Assembly (NCBI RefSeq): GCF_024345225.1
Contig: NZ_BROD01000001.1
Coordinates: 3,732,516-3,796,515, forward strand
DNA length: 64,000 bases
Direction: 5' to 3'
Source of the DNA: Clostridium sp. TW13
Lineage (GTDB): Bacteria > Bacillota > Clostridia > Clostridiales > Clostridiaceae
The position numbers and the translations under genes are program-made. The notes under the pieces were generated by a model, which was not told where the DNA came from, searched no databases, and saw only the letters and a list, made by a program, of their open reading frames with translations. Shown here one piece after another: positions 41,905 to 50,680 of the stretch; the first letter of the stretch is position 1, and each line of letters opens with the position of its first letter.

Positions 41905-42374
41905 ATGATAGAATTACGAAAAATCACATATTACAATTTTGATGAATGTGTGAAGTTACAACCAAATGAAGACCAAAAAACTTTGTAGCACCTAATGTAA
42001 ACAGTCTTGCAGAAGCATATGTTGCCTTAGTTAATGATGAATGCATTCCTATGCCTTATGCCATCTATAGTGATGATACTATGGTGGGTTTTATAATGTT
42101 AGCATATAGTAAAGCAAATGAATCTACTGATGAAAATACCTATTGGATTTGGAGATTCATGGTTGATAAGCAATACCAAGGCAAAGGCTATGGCAGAAAA
42201 ACTATGGAAAAAGTTCTTGAACTGATCAAAACCTTTCCTCATGGAAAAGCTTCATCAATTCAGCTTTCCTATGAACCAGAAAATATAGTAGCAAAGACAC
42301 TTTATGCATCTTTTGGTTTTAAAGAAACAGGTGAAATTGAAGATGGGGAATTGGTTGCTAGATTAACCTTATAA
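41905..42374 (+). pseudogene. GNAT acetyltransferase broken by a missing base in an A6 run
   Basis: ATG 41905 with AGGGGGA upstream reads MIELRKITYYNFDECVKLQP and stops at TAG shortly after the six-A run at 41975-41980. One extra A restores a continuous GNAT of about 156 residues, passing through FVAPNVNSLAEAYVAL into the acetyl-CoA motif FMVDKQYQGKGYGRKTMEK and a C-terminal YASFGFKETGE. The downstream part alone is open from 42051. As written it is non-functional unless the gap is a sequencing error. Substrate probably a polyamine or amino sugar by similarity to SpeG-like GNATs; uncertain. Confidence 0.75.
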
Positions 42375-42382
42375 AATATGAG

Positions 42383-42412
42383 GCAGGCATCTGCTATTTA
42401 GTAGATGCCTGC
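42383..42412. terminator. terminator after the GNAT gene
   Basis: 10-bp stem GCAGGCATCT / AGATGCCTGC with a ten-base loop followed by TTATTT. Confidence 0.85.
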
Positions 42413-42489
42413 TTATTTACAATAACTTTTATACTCTAAGAACTATATTTAAACAACAATCTATTGTTTTTTGGAGATTCCTAAATTAT

Positions 42490-43350
42490 CTATTGTCCTT
42501 TGCCCACTGAATATTCATTACCTAGGCCGTATTTTTCAAAAATTTTATCGATAACTTTAAAATTTTTCATATCATTAATTATTCTATTTAACTCATTTAA
42601 CAAATTAGTATCACTTTTTCTTACTGCTATTGCTACAAATTTGGGATATTCCGGCGTATATGGTCTTATTATTTTTAAATATAACTTATCTCTATGTATT
42701 AGGTAATCTGAAACAGTGGAATCTGCTATTGCAGCAGCTATTCTTCCTGTCTCTACTGCCGATAATAATTCAGAAATATCTCCAAAAAGTATATAATCTT
42801 TTATTTTACCTTTCTTTTTCCACTCTTCTGCGTACTCCGCATGAACTGTCCCTCTTTGTGCCCCAATAACTACATTCTTTAAATCTTCTTCAAAATTAAT
42901 TAATGAAACTTTAGGTATAATAATAACTTCTGAACTTTTAGATAATGGGTCAGTAAAACTTACTAATTGTTTACGTTCGTCTGTAATGGTAAGTCCAGTA
43001 ACTATTACATCTATGCTAGGGTCAGTATTTAATGTTTTAAATAACTCTGAAAATGGGACTCCTTTGAATTCTATTTTATGTACACCCAGTTGTTCTGCAA
43101 TGTTATTTATTAAATCTATATATATTCCAGTCTCCTTATTAGTTTTAGGATCTATGAACGAAAATGGAGGAAGATTAGTTGTTAAAACAGTTAATACTCC
43201 TTTTTCTTTTATATTTTCTAGCCTATCCTTATTTAGAATATTATTTGGAGTTGGGTTGTTAATAATTTCAGCACTACATATTTTACATAATCCAATACAA
43301 TATGTGATAAGAAGTACTAAAACTATTATTTTTCTATAATTTATTTTCAT
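42490..43350 (-). CDS. extracellular solute-binding protein family 3 (orphan, second copy)
   Basis: 286 residues. Signal peptide with a long hydrophobic run (IIVLVLLITYCIGLCKICSA) and then the PBP fold: LPPFSFIDPKTNKETGIYID, DVIVTGLTITDERKQLVSFT, VVIGAQRGTVHAEYAEEWKK and GRIAAAIADSTVSDY. The block ITDERKQ-V-F-T matches the protein at 21057-21908, so the two are paralogues. Again no permease or ATPase is adjacent. A Cys in the signal region might act as a lipobox but the context (GLCKIC) is not canonical. RBS AGAGGGGGG. Confidence 0.85.
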   Translation of the reverse strand: MKINYRKIIVLVLLITYCIGLCKICSAEIINNPTPNNILNKDRLENIKEKGVLTVLTTNLPPFSFIDPKTNKETGIYIDLINNIAEQLGVHKIEFKGVPFSELFKTLNTDPSIDVIVTGLTITDERKQLVSFTDPLSKSSEVIIIPKVSLINFEEDLKNVVIGAQRGTVHAEYAEEWKKKGKIKDYILFGDISELLSAVETGRIAAAIADSTVSDYLIHRDKLYLKIIRPYTPEYPKFVAIAVRKSDTNLLNELNRIINDMKNFKVIDKIFEKYGLGNEYSVGKGQ

Positions 43351-43594
43351 AAATCCCCCCCTCTCACATCCATTACCCTATTGAATAATATTAGAACACT
43401 ATTTAACTAAAATTGCTTTATAGCATTATTTTAAGAAGATTTAAGTTATTTATGCTGTCTATAAAAATATCCTTATAATTCTTTGAAATATTGTGTATCA
43501 TATATTAAATTTCCTGTTATCTGATTTAATATAAATATTATTTCAAATCAAATAGAGACTTCTTAAACTCAAAAAATGAAGTAAACTATTGTCC

Positions 43595-44251
43595 TTATAA
43601 TTTTCGCGTACACCACTCAATAGCATTTTGTAAAAGCTTTAAATACTGAGGACAAGTCAAGTTTTCAGTATTATGACCTGGAGTAACCCCACATACCTTC
43701 CCATTTCCAAGTTCATGCGCCCATAACGCGGGTTGTCTTCCATTTTGGGATACAGTATAACCTAGTATTTCTGTTGGAGAATCAGGAATCATATCTATTA
43801 TATAATGTTCATCGCCTGTGGGAAAAATAAATTTATCAATACCGTTTGTTATGGGATGCATTTTTTCTGGGATGAAAGTAACCTCACAGAAAGGTGGATG
43901 ACTAACAAAATGGGCATATAAAATATCTTTTGTTATCATATGATCCTCTGGTAAATCTGTTAACCCACAATGTACAGCAAGAAATCCCATACCATCATTG
44001 ATAATATCTTTTTTTATTACTTTACTCCAATCATCATCACACCATATAGGTGTTGGAATCTGGTCATTTTCAATCGGATCTTTGAAAGTAACAAACAAAT
44101 CTGGCGCACTTTTGCAGTTCAAAAGTTCATTAGGATTTGTTGTTACTATCAAGTTCCATAAAGTCTCTGGAAAAAGCAGGTCAATAAGCGGTTCAATGCT
44201 TGCTTTAGGATGCCAGTAGTCATCAAGTATTACTATTACATTCTTTTTCAT
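43595..44251 (-). CDS. ThuA-like domain protein
   Basis: 218 residues from ATG 44251 (AGGAG eight bases upstream). ThuA/glutamine-amidotransferase-like features: VILDDYWHPKAS, GMGFLAVHCGLTDLP, HPPFCEVTFI, FPTGDEHYIIDM and PALWAHELGNGKVCGVTPGH. The family is implicated in trehalose or other sugar metabolism without a settled reaction. It is divergent from an AraC regulator 126 bases away, its probable controller. Confidence 0.8.
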   Translation of the reverse strand: MKKNVIVILDDYWHPKASIEPLIDLLFPETLWNLIVTTNPNELLNCKSAPDLFVTFKDPIENDQIPTPIWCDDDWSKVIKKDIINDGMGFLAVHCGLTDLPEDHMITKDILYAHFVSHPPFCEVTFIPEKMHPITNGIDKFIFPTGDEHYIIDMIPDSPTEILGYTVSQNGRQPALWAHELGNGKVCGVTPGHNTENLTCPQYLKLLQNAIEWCTRKL

Positions 44252-44377
44252 TTTCATAACTCCTCTCAATTATTTTTATTTGCTATTTATAATAATATTT
44301 CAATTGTTTCTCTAAATCTATAACAAAACTGTGATATTATATAACAAAAGCGACAAAGAAAATTGGAGGATGAAATT

Positions 44378-45277
44378 ATGTCAAATAAAAAAACAAAGGT
44401 TTTTCCTGTTGATATAAATCGTCGAGAAATTGCCACTCATGATGCAGGTGGTATTCAATGTATTTCTTATATAGATACTTATTTCAATAATTCATATCAC
44501 TGGCATTGGCATGATGAGTTTGAAATTGCCTTTGCTTCGAAAGGTAGTGTTGATATATATATAAACAATCTTAGGTATACACTTTGTGAAAATGATGGAA
44601 TATTTATAAACTCTAAAATTATACATAAGTATGCCAACGGTAAGGAAAATATCATGTGTATGCTACCAAATATACTGTTTCATTCTTCTCTGATATACGA
44701 TAGCAATGATAGTATTATTAAGACCAAATATATTAATCCTGTTATAAACAATCCTGATATTTCACATATTATTTTCAAGGCTGATTGTGAAAATGATAAT
44801 TTTGCTTTAAATCTTATATATGAAGCTTTTGAACTATTAGAAAATGCTTCTTGGGGTTATGAATTAGAAGTGAAAATTTGCCTTTCAAAGCTAATTCTTT
44901 ATATTTGCGGTCAGATAAAATGCAATAACAACATAAACAATACTGAAACCATACTCGAAATAAATCGACTAAGATCTATGATGGATTATATAAAGCAAAA
45001 CTTCCAGAAGCAACTTACTTTGAAGCAAATAGCAAGTTCTGTATCAGTAAGCATAAGAGAGTGCCAACGGTGCTTTGAAAAACTGCTTGGAACTACACCA
45101 ATTAAGTATGTTAATGACATTCGTATTGATTATGCAAAAAAATTGTTGAGTCAAACGACATATTCTCTTATTGAAATTACTGAACTAAGTGGCTTTACAA
45201 ACCAAAGTTATTTTACAAAAAAATTCCGCATTTCTGTTGGAATAACGCCCCAAAAATACAGAGCAGAAAAACTTTAG
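44378..45277 (+). CDS. AraC-family transcriptional regulator
   Basis: 299 residues from ATG 44378 (GGAGGATG six to nine bases upstream). N-terminal cupin sugar-sensing domain with SYHWHWHDEFEIAFASKGSV, then two C-terminal HTH motifs: LTLKQIASSVSVSIRECQRC and YSLIEITELSGFTNQSYFTK followed by FRISVGITPQKYR, the AraC signature. Likely activates the divergent ThuA-like gene in response to a carbohydrate. Confidence 0.9.
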   Translation: MSNKKTKVFPVDINRREIATHDAGGIQCISYIDTYFNNSYHWHWHDEFEIAFASKGSVDIYINNLRYTLCENDGIFINSKIIHKYANGKENIMCMLPNILFHSSLIYDSNDSIIKTKYINPVINNPDISHIIFKADCENDNFALNLIYEAFELLENASWGYELEVKICLSKLILYICGQIKCNNNINNTETILEINRLRSMMDYIKQNFQKQLTLKQIASSVSVSIRECQRCFEKLLGTTPIKYVNDIRIDYAKKLLSQTTYSLIEITELSGFTNQSYFTKKFRISVGITPQKYRAEKL

Positions 45278-45314
45278 CTATATCCCTTTCACTACAAAAT
45301 AAACTTTACAATAA

Positions 45315-45361
45315 AAAAAGAGATATCATAGTTTAAAATTCAAACTATAATATCTCTTTTT
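45315..45361. terminator. bidirectional terminator
   Basis: About 20-bp stem AAAAAGAGATATCATAGTTT paired to its near-complement ending TATCTCTTTTT, between the convergent AraC and rubrerythrin genes. Confidence 0.9.
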
Positions 45362-45386
45362 ATAACACTATATTCTATGCTCTTTA

Positions 45387-45932
45387 TTATTTTGCGAAAT
45401 ATCTATCTAATAATCCCTTGAATGCTTTTCCATGTCTAGCTTCATCTTTGCACATTTCATGTACTGTGTCATGTATTGCATCTAAGTTTAATTTCTTAGC
45501 TAATGTTGCTAATTGTTTCTTTCCATCGCAAGCACCATACTCAGCATCAACTCTCATTTGTAAATTCTTCTTTGTATCTGCTACTACAACTTCACCTAGT
45601 AATTCAGCAAATTTAGATGCATGTTCTGCTTCTTCAAAAGCTATTCTCTTATATGCTTCAGCTATTTCTGGGAAGCCTTCTCTATCAGCTTGTCTAGACA
45701 TTGCTAGGTACATTCCAACTTCTGTACATTCTCCTGTAAAGTTAGCTCTTAATCCTTCAACAACTTCTGGATCAACTCCGTTAGCTACTCCTATTACATG
45801 TTCATCTGCCCATGCTAATTCTGAAGATTGTTCTTTGAACTTATCAGCTCCAACTCCACATACTGGACACACTTCTGGTGCTGCATCTCCTTCATAAATA
45901 TAACCACATACTGTACATACAAATTTTTTCAT
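45387..45932 (-). CDS. reverse rubrerythrin (rubredoxin domain N-terminal)
   Basis: 181 residues. An N-terminal rubredoxin domain with two CxxC pairs, [20 protein letters not shown], precedes a ferritin-like diiron domain with E-x-x-H ligands in [13 protein letters not shown] and [11 protein letters not shown]. This order is the reverse of classical rubrerythrin and matches the oxygen/peroxide-reducing reverse rubrerythrins of clostridia, which take electrons from NADH through a rubredoxin reductase. Codon use looks optimised compared with neighbours, suggesting high expression. RBS GGAGGAG. Promoter overlaps a PerR-like palindrome. Confidence 0.92.
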   Translation of the reverse strand: MKKFVCTVCGYIYEGDAAPEVCPVCGVGADKFKEQSSELAWADEHVIGVANGVDPEVVEGLRANFTGECTEVGMYLAMSRQADREGFPEIAEAYKRIAFEEAEHASKFAELLGEVVVADTKKNLQMRVDAEYGACDGKKQLATLAKKLNLDAIHDTVHEMCKDEARHGKAFKGLLDRYFAK

Positions 45933-46047
45933 AATTCTTCTCCTCCAAATTCTTATTTAATTTAATTTTTATTCTAATTATTTATATTCTAATTTTATTA
46001 CTCTTTTGTTTTTCTTAAATTTCTTTGTCATCCTCTTGACAATTTTT

Positions 46048-46076
46048 ATTATATAATAATTATTATTGTTTGTAAA
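46048..46076 (-). promoter_or_regulatory. promoter of reverse rubrerythrin with PerR-like operator
   Basis: Minus-strand TTTACA (46076-46071), 17-base spacer, TATAAT (46053-46048). The spacer contains the perfect palindrome ATAATAATTATTAT (46053-46066), close to the PerR box TTATAATNATTATAA. Peroxide-responsive repression is therefore likely; the AT-rich context calls for caution. Confidence 0.55.
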
Positions 46077-46275
46077 TAGATTTTATAAATTTTTTTATAT
46101 TTTTTATATAATTTATTTTTTCTTACATAAACCCCTTTACTTTAACTGTTTGTAATTAGTATATTGATTAGATTGGCACAAAAGGAATATATAACATTAG
46201 TTTTTTATTTACATTTTTTCCTATTAGATGTAAGCTAATTAATAGATATATTTTAAAATATGAAAGGAGTTTACT

Positions 46276-47178
46276 ATGTTAATTTTTTGCGCTGTTGTAG
46301 CAATCTTATTATTATATTTGCTGATCACAAAAAAACCTATGTATTATTGTCAAGTTGCTGCAGGGAATAGATATTTAGAATTAAAAGAATATGATGTTGC
46401 ATTAAATCACTATAATAGAGCAATAAGAATAAATCCAAATAAATTATCAGCATATGTTGGTAAATCTATGACCCTTATTGAATTAAAAAAATCAGCTGAA
46501 GCCTTAGAACTTTCAACAAAGTGTATAGAACTTGCCCCTAATAAAGCTAAAGCTTATAAGCCTAGAATAATTCTCAATTGGAAACTCAAAGATTATGAAA
46601 GTATTCTTAAAGACACTGCTGTGATTTTAAATATGGATTCAAGTAATCTTTTAGCTCATACCTATAGAGCTAAAGTATATTTTCGCAAGAAAAACTATAG
46701 CAGAGCTGCAAGATATTTTTCTGACGTTATTGATTTAAATAAAAAAAATAGTGACACTTATGATTTGCTATCTGCTACTTACATTAGATTAGGAGATTAT
46801 AATTTGGCCCTAGATACTGCCAATAAGTCTATTGAAATTAATTCAAATAATGCTACAGCATATACAAATCTTGCTCATGCATTATTAAAGATGAACAAAG
46901 CTAAACAGGCCAAAGAGTATATAAAGCAAGCTATTGCTATTGATAATAACATCTTTGATGAATATATGATTCTCGCAATAATAAATTTGATTGAAAATGA
47001 CTCAAAGACCTTTTATGAAAGTTTAAATATAGCTCTTTCAAAGGAATTTAACTATGTTGATTATTTTGAAAATGATATATTTGACGTGGTAAGAAATCAA
47101 GAAGAATTTAAAGCATTACTAATAAAGTTTGAAGAAAAGTCAAATTCAGAAAAGCTTGAGCTTGAAAAAGTTATGTAA
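46276..47178 (+). CDS. membrane-anchored tetratricopeptide repeat protein
   Basis: 300 residues. An N-terminal membrane helix (IFCAVVAILLLYLLI) is followed by about six TPR units from residue 30 on, for example YLELKEYDVALNHYNRAIRI and NNATAYTNLAHALLKMNKAK, with the usual Gly/Ala-8, Ala-20 and Pro-32 spacing. TPRs form scaffolds for protein complexes. RBS GAAAGGAG. It heads a plus-strand run with two YcxB-like proteins and family A membrane proteins, with gaps of 15-30 bases in the first part, so an operon is likely. Confidence 0.8.
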   Translation: MLIFCAVVAILLLYLLITKKPMYYCQVAAGNRYLELKEYDVALNHYNRAIRINPNKLSAYVGKSMTLIELKKSAEALELSTKCIELAPNKAKAYKPRIILNWKLKDYESILKDTAVILNMDSSNLLAHTYRAKVYFRKKNYSRAARYFSDVIDLNKKNSDTYDLLSATYIRLGDYNLALDTANKSIEINSNNATAYTNLAHALLKMNKAKQAKEYIKQAIAIDNNIFDEYMILAIINLIENDSKTFYESLNIALSKEFNYVDYFENDIFDVVRNQEEFKALLIKFEEKSNSEKLELEKVM

Positions 47179-47207
47179 CTTGCTATAGAAAGGATAGTGA
47201 TTAGTAA

Positions 47208-47762
47208 GTGAATATTAAATATAAACTGGTACTAAAGGATTTGGTTGATTTTTATATGAAACATGCAAGGGACGTAAAAAAATTTCGTCTAGAAGCTATA
47301 GTGTCTAAAGAATTTATTGTCTTAGTGTATCTTATACTATATCTTATATTACCATCATCTTCTGAGAAATCTATTTTATATTGCGAATATGTGCTTATAA
47401 TTATGGCTATTTTAGTCATTTTATTTGACACAAAATTAAAAATTTACATCACAAAAAGAAAACTTATTAAAATGTATAAGATAGAAGAATATTCAAGTTT
47501 GTTCGCTGAAGCAAGCATCACTTTAAATACAGAAGGTGTAGAGTATATGAATTTATTTAGTGAAACAATTTATAAGTGGGATTATGTAAGAAGTATCCAT
47601 GAAGTTGATGATTATTTGATTATAATGTGCAATGAGCAAATTGTAATTCCTGTTAATTGTTTTAAATGTGAAGATGAAAAAAATAATTTTGTTAATGTTA
47701 TTTGTGAAAAAACTGATTTAATAGTAAATAAAAAGTTTCCAGAAAAATTTATTTTTATTTGA
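47208..47762 (+). CDS. YcxB-like membrane protein 1
   Basis: 184 residues from GTG 47208 (GAAAGGA about 15 bases upstream, so the start is uncertain). Two membrane helices at about 31-50 and 57-75 followed by a cytoplasmic domain with the YcxB pattern SITLNTEGVEYMNLFSETIY, KWDYVRSIHEVDDYLIIMCN and IVIPVNCF. The W-x-x-V/I and IPxxxF elements are typical. Function unknown. Related in layout to the next gene. Confidence 0.65.
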   Translation: MNIKYKLVLKDLVDFYMKHARDVKKFRLEAIVSKEFIVLVYLILYLILPSSSEKSILYCEYVLIIMAILVILFDTKLKIYITKRKLIKMYKIEEYSSLFAEASITLNTEGVEYMNLFSETIYKWDYVRSIHEVDDYLIIMCNEQIVIPVNCFKCEDEKNNFVNVICEKTDLIVNKKFPEKFIFI

Positions 47763-47779
47763 TTTGAGGTGGTTTATTG

Positions 47780-48334
47780 ATGATTGAATATACTATAAAC
47801 AAAAAACAATTTCTTGATTTTCACTTTGCACATATAAAAAGTACTAACTGCTATAAACGTGAAACTACACCACTTACTTTGCTAATATTACTTTTTAGCT
47901 TTCTAATTGCTCTTCTTATACTTATTTTATATCACTCTAGCATTATAGTTTTAATTACATTTTTAATAGTCCTAAATCTATCTTTAAATTTGAAAAAGAT
48001 ACATTTTAAATTATTAAAAAATATGTATAATCAAAGGTTTTCGGAAAACAAATATAAATACTTATTTGAAACAAGTTCTATAGAACTTGTTGATTCTGGC
48101 ATAAAAATTACTACTGTTTCGAGCTCTCGGATTTATAAATGGGCTGCATTTAAAAGTCTCCACATTATTAATGATTATATATTTATCAGGACATATAGTA
48201 ATAACTCTCAATTACTAATTCCTTTTAATTTTATTAGTACACCAGAAGAAAGGTCAAAACTTTTTAATACAATTGAGCAGAATACAAACTTGAAATGGCG
48301 GCCTACCTATCCTAGGGATATAGAATATCTTTAA
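47780..48334 (+). CDS. YcxB-like membrane protein 2
   Basis: 184 residues from ATG 47780 (GAGGTGG seven bases upstream), 17 bases after the preceding gene. Two membrane helices at about 35-70, then SSIELVDSGIKITTVSSSRI, YKWAAFKSLHIINDYIFIRT and LLIPFNFISTPEER, the YcxB-like domain. Diverged paralogue of the previous gene. Function unknown; operon with the TPR protein. Confidence 0.7.
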   Translation: MIEYTINKKQFLDFHFAHIKSTNCYKRETTPLTLLILLFSFLIALLILILYHSSIIVLITFLIVLNLSLNLKKIHFKLLKNMYNQRFSENKYKYLFETSSIELVDSGIKITTVSSSRIYKWAAFKSLHIINDYIFIRTYSNNSQLLIPFNFISTPEERSKLFNTIEQNTNLKWRPTYPRDIEYL

Positions 48335-48359
48335 TCCTTAATTATAAGGAGCTATAATT

Positions 48360-48782
48360 ATGAAAATTCTAAAAGTTATTGATAAAATTTTACGCAGTTT
48401 AGTTTATGCTATGTGCACAATTGGATTAATACTCTTTGTATTGTTTAGTTTAAGTTTTAGTAATTTTAGATTTGAACGTATTTTCACTGAACTAGGATTA
48501 ATAAGTATGATATTTGCATTCATTTTCTACTTCTTTATAAAGAATAAATCAGGAAAAAACAAAAATACTCTAATAATATTTGCTTTAGGAATTGTAATAA
48601 TTATTATTAGATTTAAATTTTTTAACAGCAGACGATATTTTGAAAAAACTTTTATACAAAGTATTTTCTCTACAGAATCACTTTTTGATCTTGTCCCATT
48701 ATCTCTAATTTATCTATCTACTATATGTACTTATTTTGTTTCTAAGAAGAAATATAAGGAGCTAACACAGGATAAAAATTGA
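48360..48782 (+). CDS. family A small membrane protein, copy A1
   Basis: 140 residues, four membrane helices. Begins MKILKVIDKILRSLVYAM and ends in LFDLVPLSLIYLSTICTYFV then SKKKYKELTQDK; both ends are shared with copies at 48890, 49423 and 54862 and the fragment near 54000. RBS AAGGAG. No known family recognised. Starts 26 bases after YcxB-like protein 2, so it belongs to the same operon. The middle of the protein differs from the other copies more than its ends do. Confidence 0.7.
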   Translation: MKILKVIDKILRSLVYAMCTIGLILFVLFSLSFSNFRFERIFTELGLISMIFAFIFYFFIKNKSGKNKNTLIIFALGIVIIIIRFKFFNSRRYFEKTFIQSIFSTESLFDLVPLSLIYLSTICTYFVSKKKYKELTQDKN

Positions 48783-49468
48783 TTATATAAAAAATATAAA
48801 TATTAACTTAACCTTTGCATCTACAATTTTTCTCGTTATATATAAACTATAATTGAATACAGGAGAGTTCTATTTGAAAGGATATAACTATGAAAACTCT
48901 AAAAATGATTGATAAAATCTTACGTTGTTTAGTGTATGCTATGTATGCCGGGCTACTTACACTATACGGAGCATACATTTTAATGGCTTATGACATTTCA
49001 AAAACCTTAGATATTAGTTATTTGGACATTTTATTCTTTATATTTATTTTAACCTTGTACTTCTTCGTAAAAAATAAAAGAAGTCAGTTGCGTTATAACA
49101 TCCTCCTTGTATTGTCAGGGATTATAATCTTGTTCTTGAGATATTATTATTGGAATATAGGTAAGTTTTCTGTACCAGGTCCTTTTATAAATACCATATT
49201 TTCTGCCAATTCAGTATGTGATCTTGTCCCATTATCTCTAATTTATCTATCTATTATATGCACTTATTTTGTTTCTAAGAAGAAAAATAAGGAGCTAACA
49301 CAAGATAAAACTTGATTATATATAAAATATAAATATTAACTTAACCTTTGCATCTACAATTTTTCTCGTTATATATAAGCTATAATTGAATACAGGAGAT
49401 TTCTATTTGAAAGGATATAATTATGAAAACTCTAAAAATGATTGATAAAATTTTACGTGGTTTAGTGT
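48783..49468 (+). repeat. tandem duplication units in the family A cluster
   Basis: The intergenic DNA before A2 (48783-48889) and before A3 (49316-49422) is nearly identical, including the stretch cctttgcatctacaattttt, the RBS context and the first 45 codon bases of the genes. This shows recent tandem duplication of a gene-plus-promoter unit of about 530 bases. Confidence 0.75.
48890..49315 (+). CDS. family A small membrane protein, copy A2
   Basis: 141 residues, four membrane helices. Begins MKTLKMIDKILRCLVYAMYA, has the family centre FFVKNKRSQLRYNILLVLSG and the end LVPLSLIYLSIICTYFVSKK. RBS GAAAGGAT eight bases before the ATG. Preceded by a 107-base intergenic segment that is duplicated before copy A3. 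Function unknown. Confidence 0.7.
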   Translation: MKTLKMIDKILRCLVYAMYAGLLTLYGAYILMAYDISKTLDISYLDILFFIFILTLYFFVKNKRSQLRYNILLVLSGIIILFLRYYYWNIGKFSVPGPFINTIFSANSVCDLVPLSLIYLSIICTYFVSKKKNKELTQDKT

Positions 49469-49857
49469 ATGCTATGTATGCAGTGAAGATCACTATGTTT
49501 ATACTATTTTTATTTGTTGATTTCAGTGATTCAAATAGTTCACCGATTATTACAAGTATAGAAAATTGTACAACTAAGTTATTTCTTATATTTATGTTTA
49601 CTTTATACTGCTTCATAAAAAATAAAAGGAGTAAATTTCGTTACAATCTCCTCTTATTATTTTCGGGGATTTTGATCTTTTTCTGGAAATATTATTATTG
49701 GAATACAAGAGAAATCTATGTACCAGGTCCTTTTATAAATACTGTATTTTCCGGTAATTCACTTTTAGATCTTGTACCATTATCTCTAATTTATCTATCT
49801 ACTATATGCACTTATCTTGTTTCTAGAAAGAAAAATATGGAGCTAACACAAGGTTGA
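49423..49857 (+). CDS. family A small membrane protein, copy A3
   Basis: 144 residues, four membrane helices. Nearly identical to copy A4 at 54862-55296 over most of its length, sharing PIITSIENCTTKLFLIFMFT and YCFIKNKRSKFRYN. RBS GAAAGGAT. Convergent with family B copy B1, with a terminator between them. Function unknown. Confidence 0.7.
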   Translation: MKTLKMIDKILRGLVYAMYAVKITMFILFLFVDFSDSNSSPIITSIENCTTKLFLIFMFTLYCFIKNKRSKFRYNLLLLFSGILIFFWKYYYWNTREIYVPGPFINTVFSGNSLLDLVPLSLIYLSTICTYLVSRKKNMELTQG

Positions 49858-49944
49858 ATTGTAATGGAATTACCATATTATTTATAAGTATCATAATAAA
49901 GTATAGTGTGATTACCATAAACTAAAATTGATGAATATAAAACA

Positions 49945-49969
49945 AAAAGCAGCTTTATAGGCTGCTTTT
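49945..49969. terminator. bidirectional terminator between A3 and B1
   Basis: 9-bp stem AAAAGCAGC / GCTGCTTTT. A degraded copy of the same hairpin and flanks is at 54160-54178 before B2. Confidence 0.85.
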
Positions 49970-49991
49970 GTCAACAGTTTGAAATAATATA

Positions 49992-50453
49992 TCATTTCTT
50001 TCTCTTAAATAATTTCATAACACTTAATGTCATCATAGCTATGGTAATTATGCAGATAAGAACTATTATACAGGAATAATTCAATAAATTATATTTTATT
50101 AACAATGCTATTATCCACTGAAATGGAAGAGTTAATATTGCTAAAGCTATTAATAATTCGAGTGGAAATACTAGTGATGGAATATATAATCCATAATCTG
50201 AATATTTTCCAAATAATGAATTACTATCAATAGCAATAATCATCATTAATATTAGTATAATAGAAAAAAATATTAATACACTTTTTAAATTAACATTAAG
50301 TTTTATAAATATAATAACCATAATGGCTAAAATAATTATACTTGTTAAAGGAAATACCAACCAACTTATTTCATATATACTACTACGATTTATCAATAGC
50401 ATTAATCCTAAAATTAGAAAATATGTAATACAAATATTTTTGAAATCTTTCAT
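49992..50453 (-). CDS. family B small membrane protein, copy B1
   Basis: 153 residues from ATG 50453 (GAGGTGA seven bases upstream), exactly the length of copy B2. About five membrane helices; shared with B2 are FIKLNVNLKS, LMMIIAIDSNSLFGKYS and the C-terminus VMKLFKRKK. No family recognised. Convergent with A3 and on the same strand as, but downstream of, ABC operon copy 2. Confidence 0.7.
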   Translation of the reverse strand: MKDFKNICITYFLILGLMLLINRSSIYEISWLVFPLTSIIILAIMVIIFIKLNVNLKSVLIFFSIILILMMIIAIDSNSLFGKYSDYGLYIPSLVFPLELLIALAILTLPFQWIIALLIKYNLLNYSCIIVLICIITIAMMTLSVMKLFKRKK

Positions 50454-50490
50454 AATATAGTCACCTCTTACTTCCACTTTGTTTATATAA

Positions 50491-50680
50491 CTACCATTTA
50501 TCTTCTATATCACAATTAATGATTGACTCTACAACATGTATACAAGCAAATTCATTATCGGGTGACAGTATACAGAAGGAGATTCCACGCATTTACCACT
50601 TATTATTCCTATGCTGGTATCTTTAAATGGAACAGGGGTTACATAAGTTCCTTGAGGACAATGATGTCCCCAAAAGTAAC
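50491..50680 (-). pseudogene. possible remnant of an unrecognised gene
   Basis: Between the ABC ATPase stop and B1, the minus strand reads protein-like but in two frames: first SYFWGHHCPQGTYVTPVPFK onward to VESPSVYC, then after a one-base shift near 50545 SPDNEFACIHVVESIINCDI to a TAG at 50491. The second part can also start at its own ATG (50592) as a 33-residue ORF. No RBS. The composition is far less hydrophobic than the neighbouring genes. No family recognised. A hairpin at 50643-50684 follows the ATPase stop. Confidence 0.3.

Larger units (their letters stand above)
49920..50460. repeat. segmental duplication unit 1 (partner 54140-54665)
   Basis: The terminator, gene end and gene body of B1 are matched at the DNA level by the B2 region, for example atcatttctttctcttaaat in both. 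Each unit is preceded by a family A gene or family A fragment ending towards it. Confidence 0.7.

Noticed and set aside
45418-45897. 159-codon plus-strand frame opposite the reverse rubrerythrin gene
   Set aside because: Antisense shadow of a strongly conserved coding sequence with biased codon use; serine/alanine-rich nonsense translation and no RBS.
46150-46275. Sigma-54 type -24/-12 promoter before the TPR gene (TTGGCACAAAAGG)
   Set aside because: The GC element at -12 is missing at the required spacing and there is no sigma-54 activator nearby.
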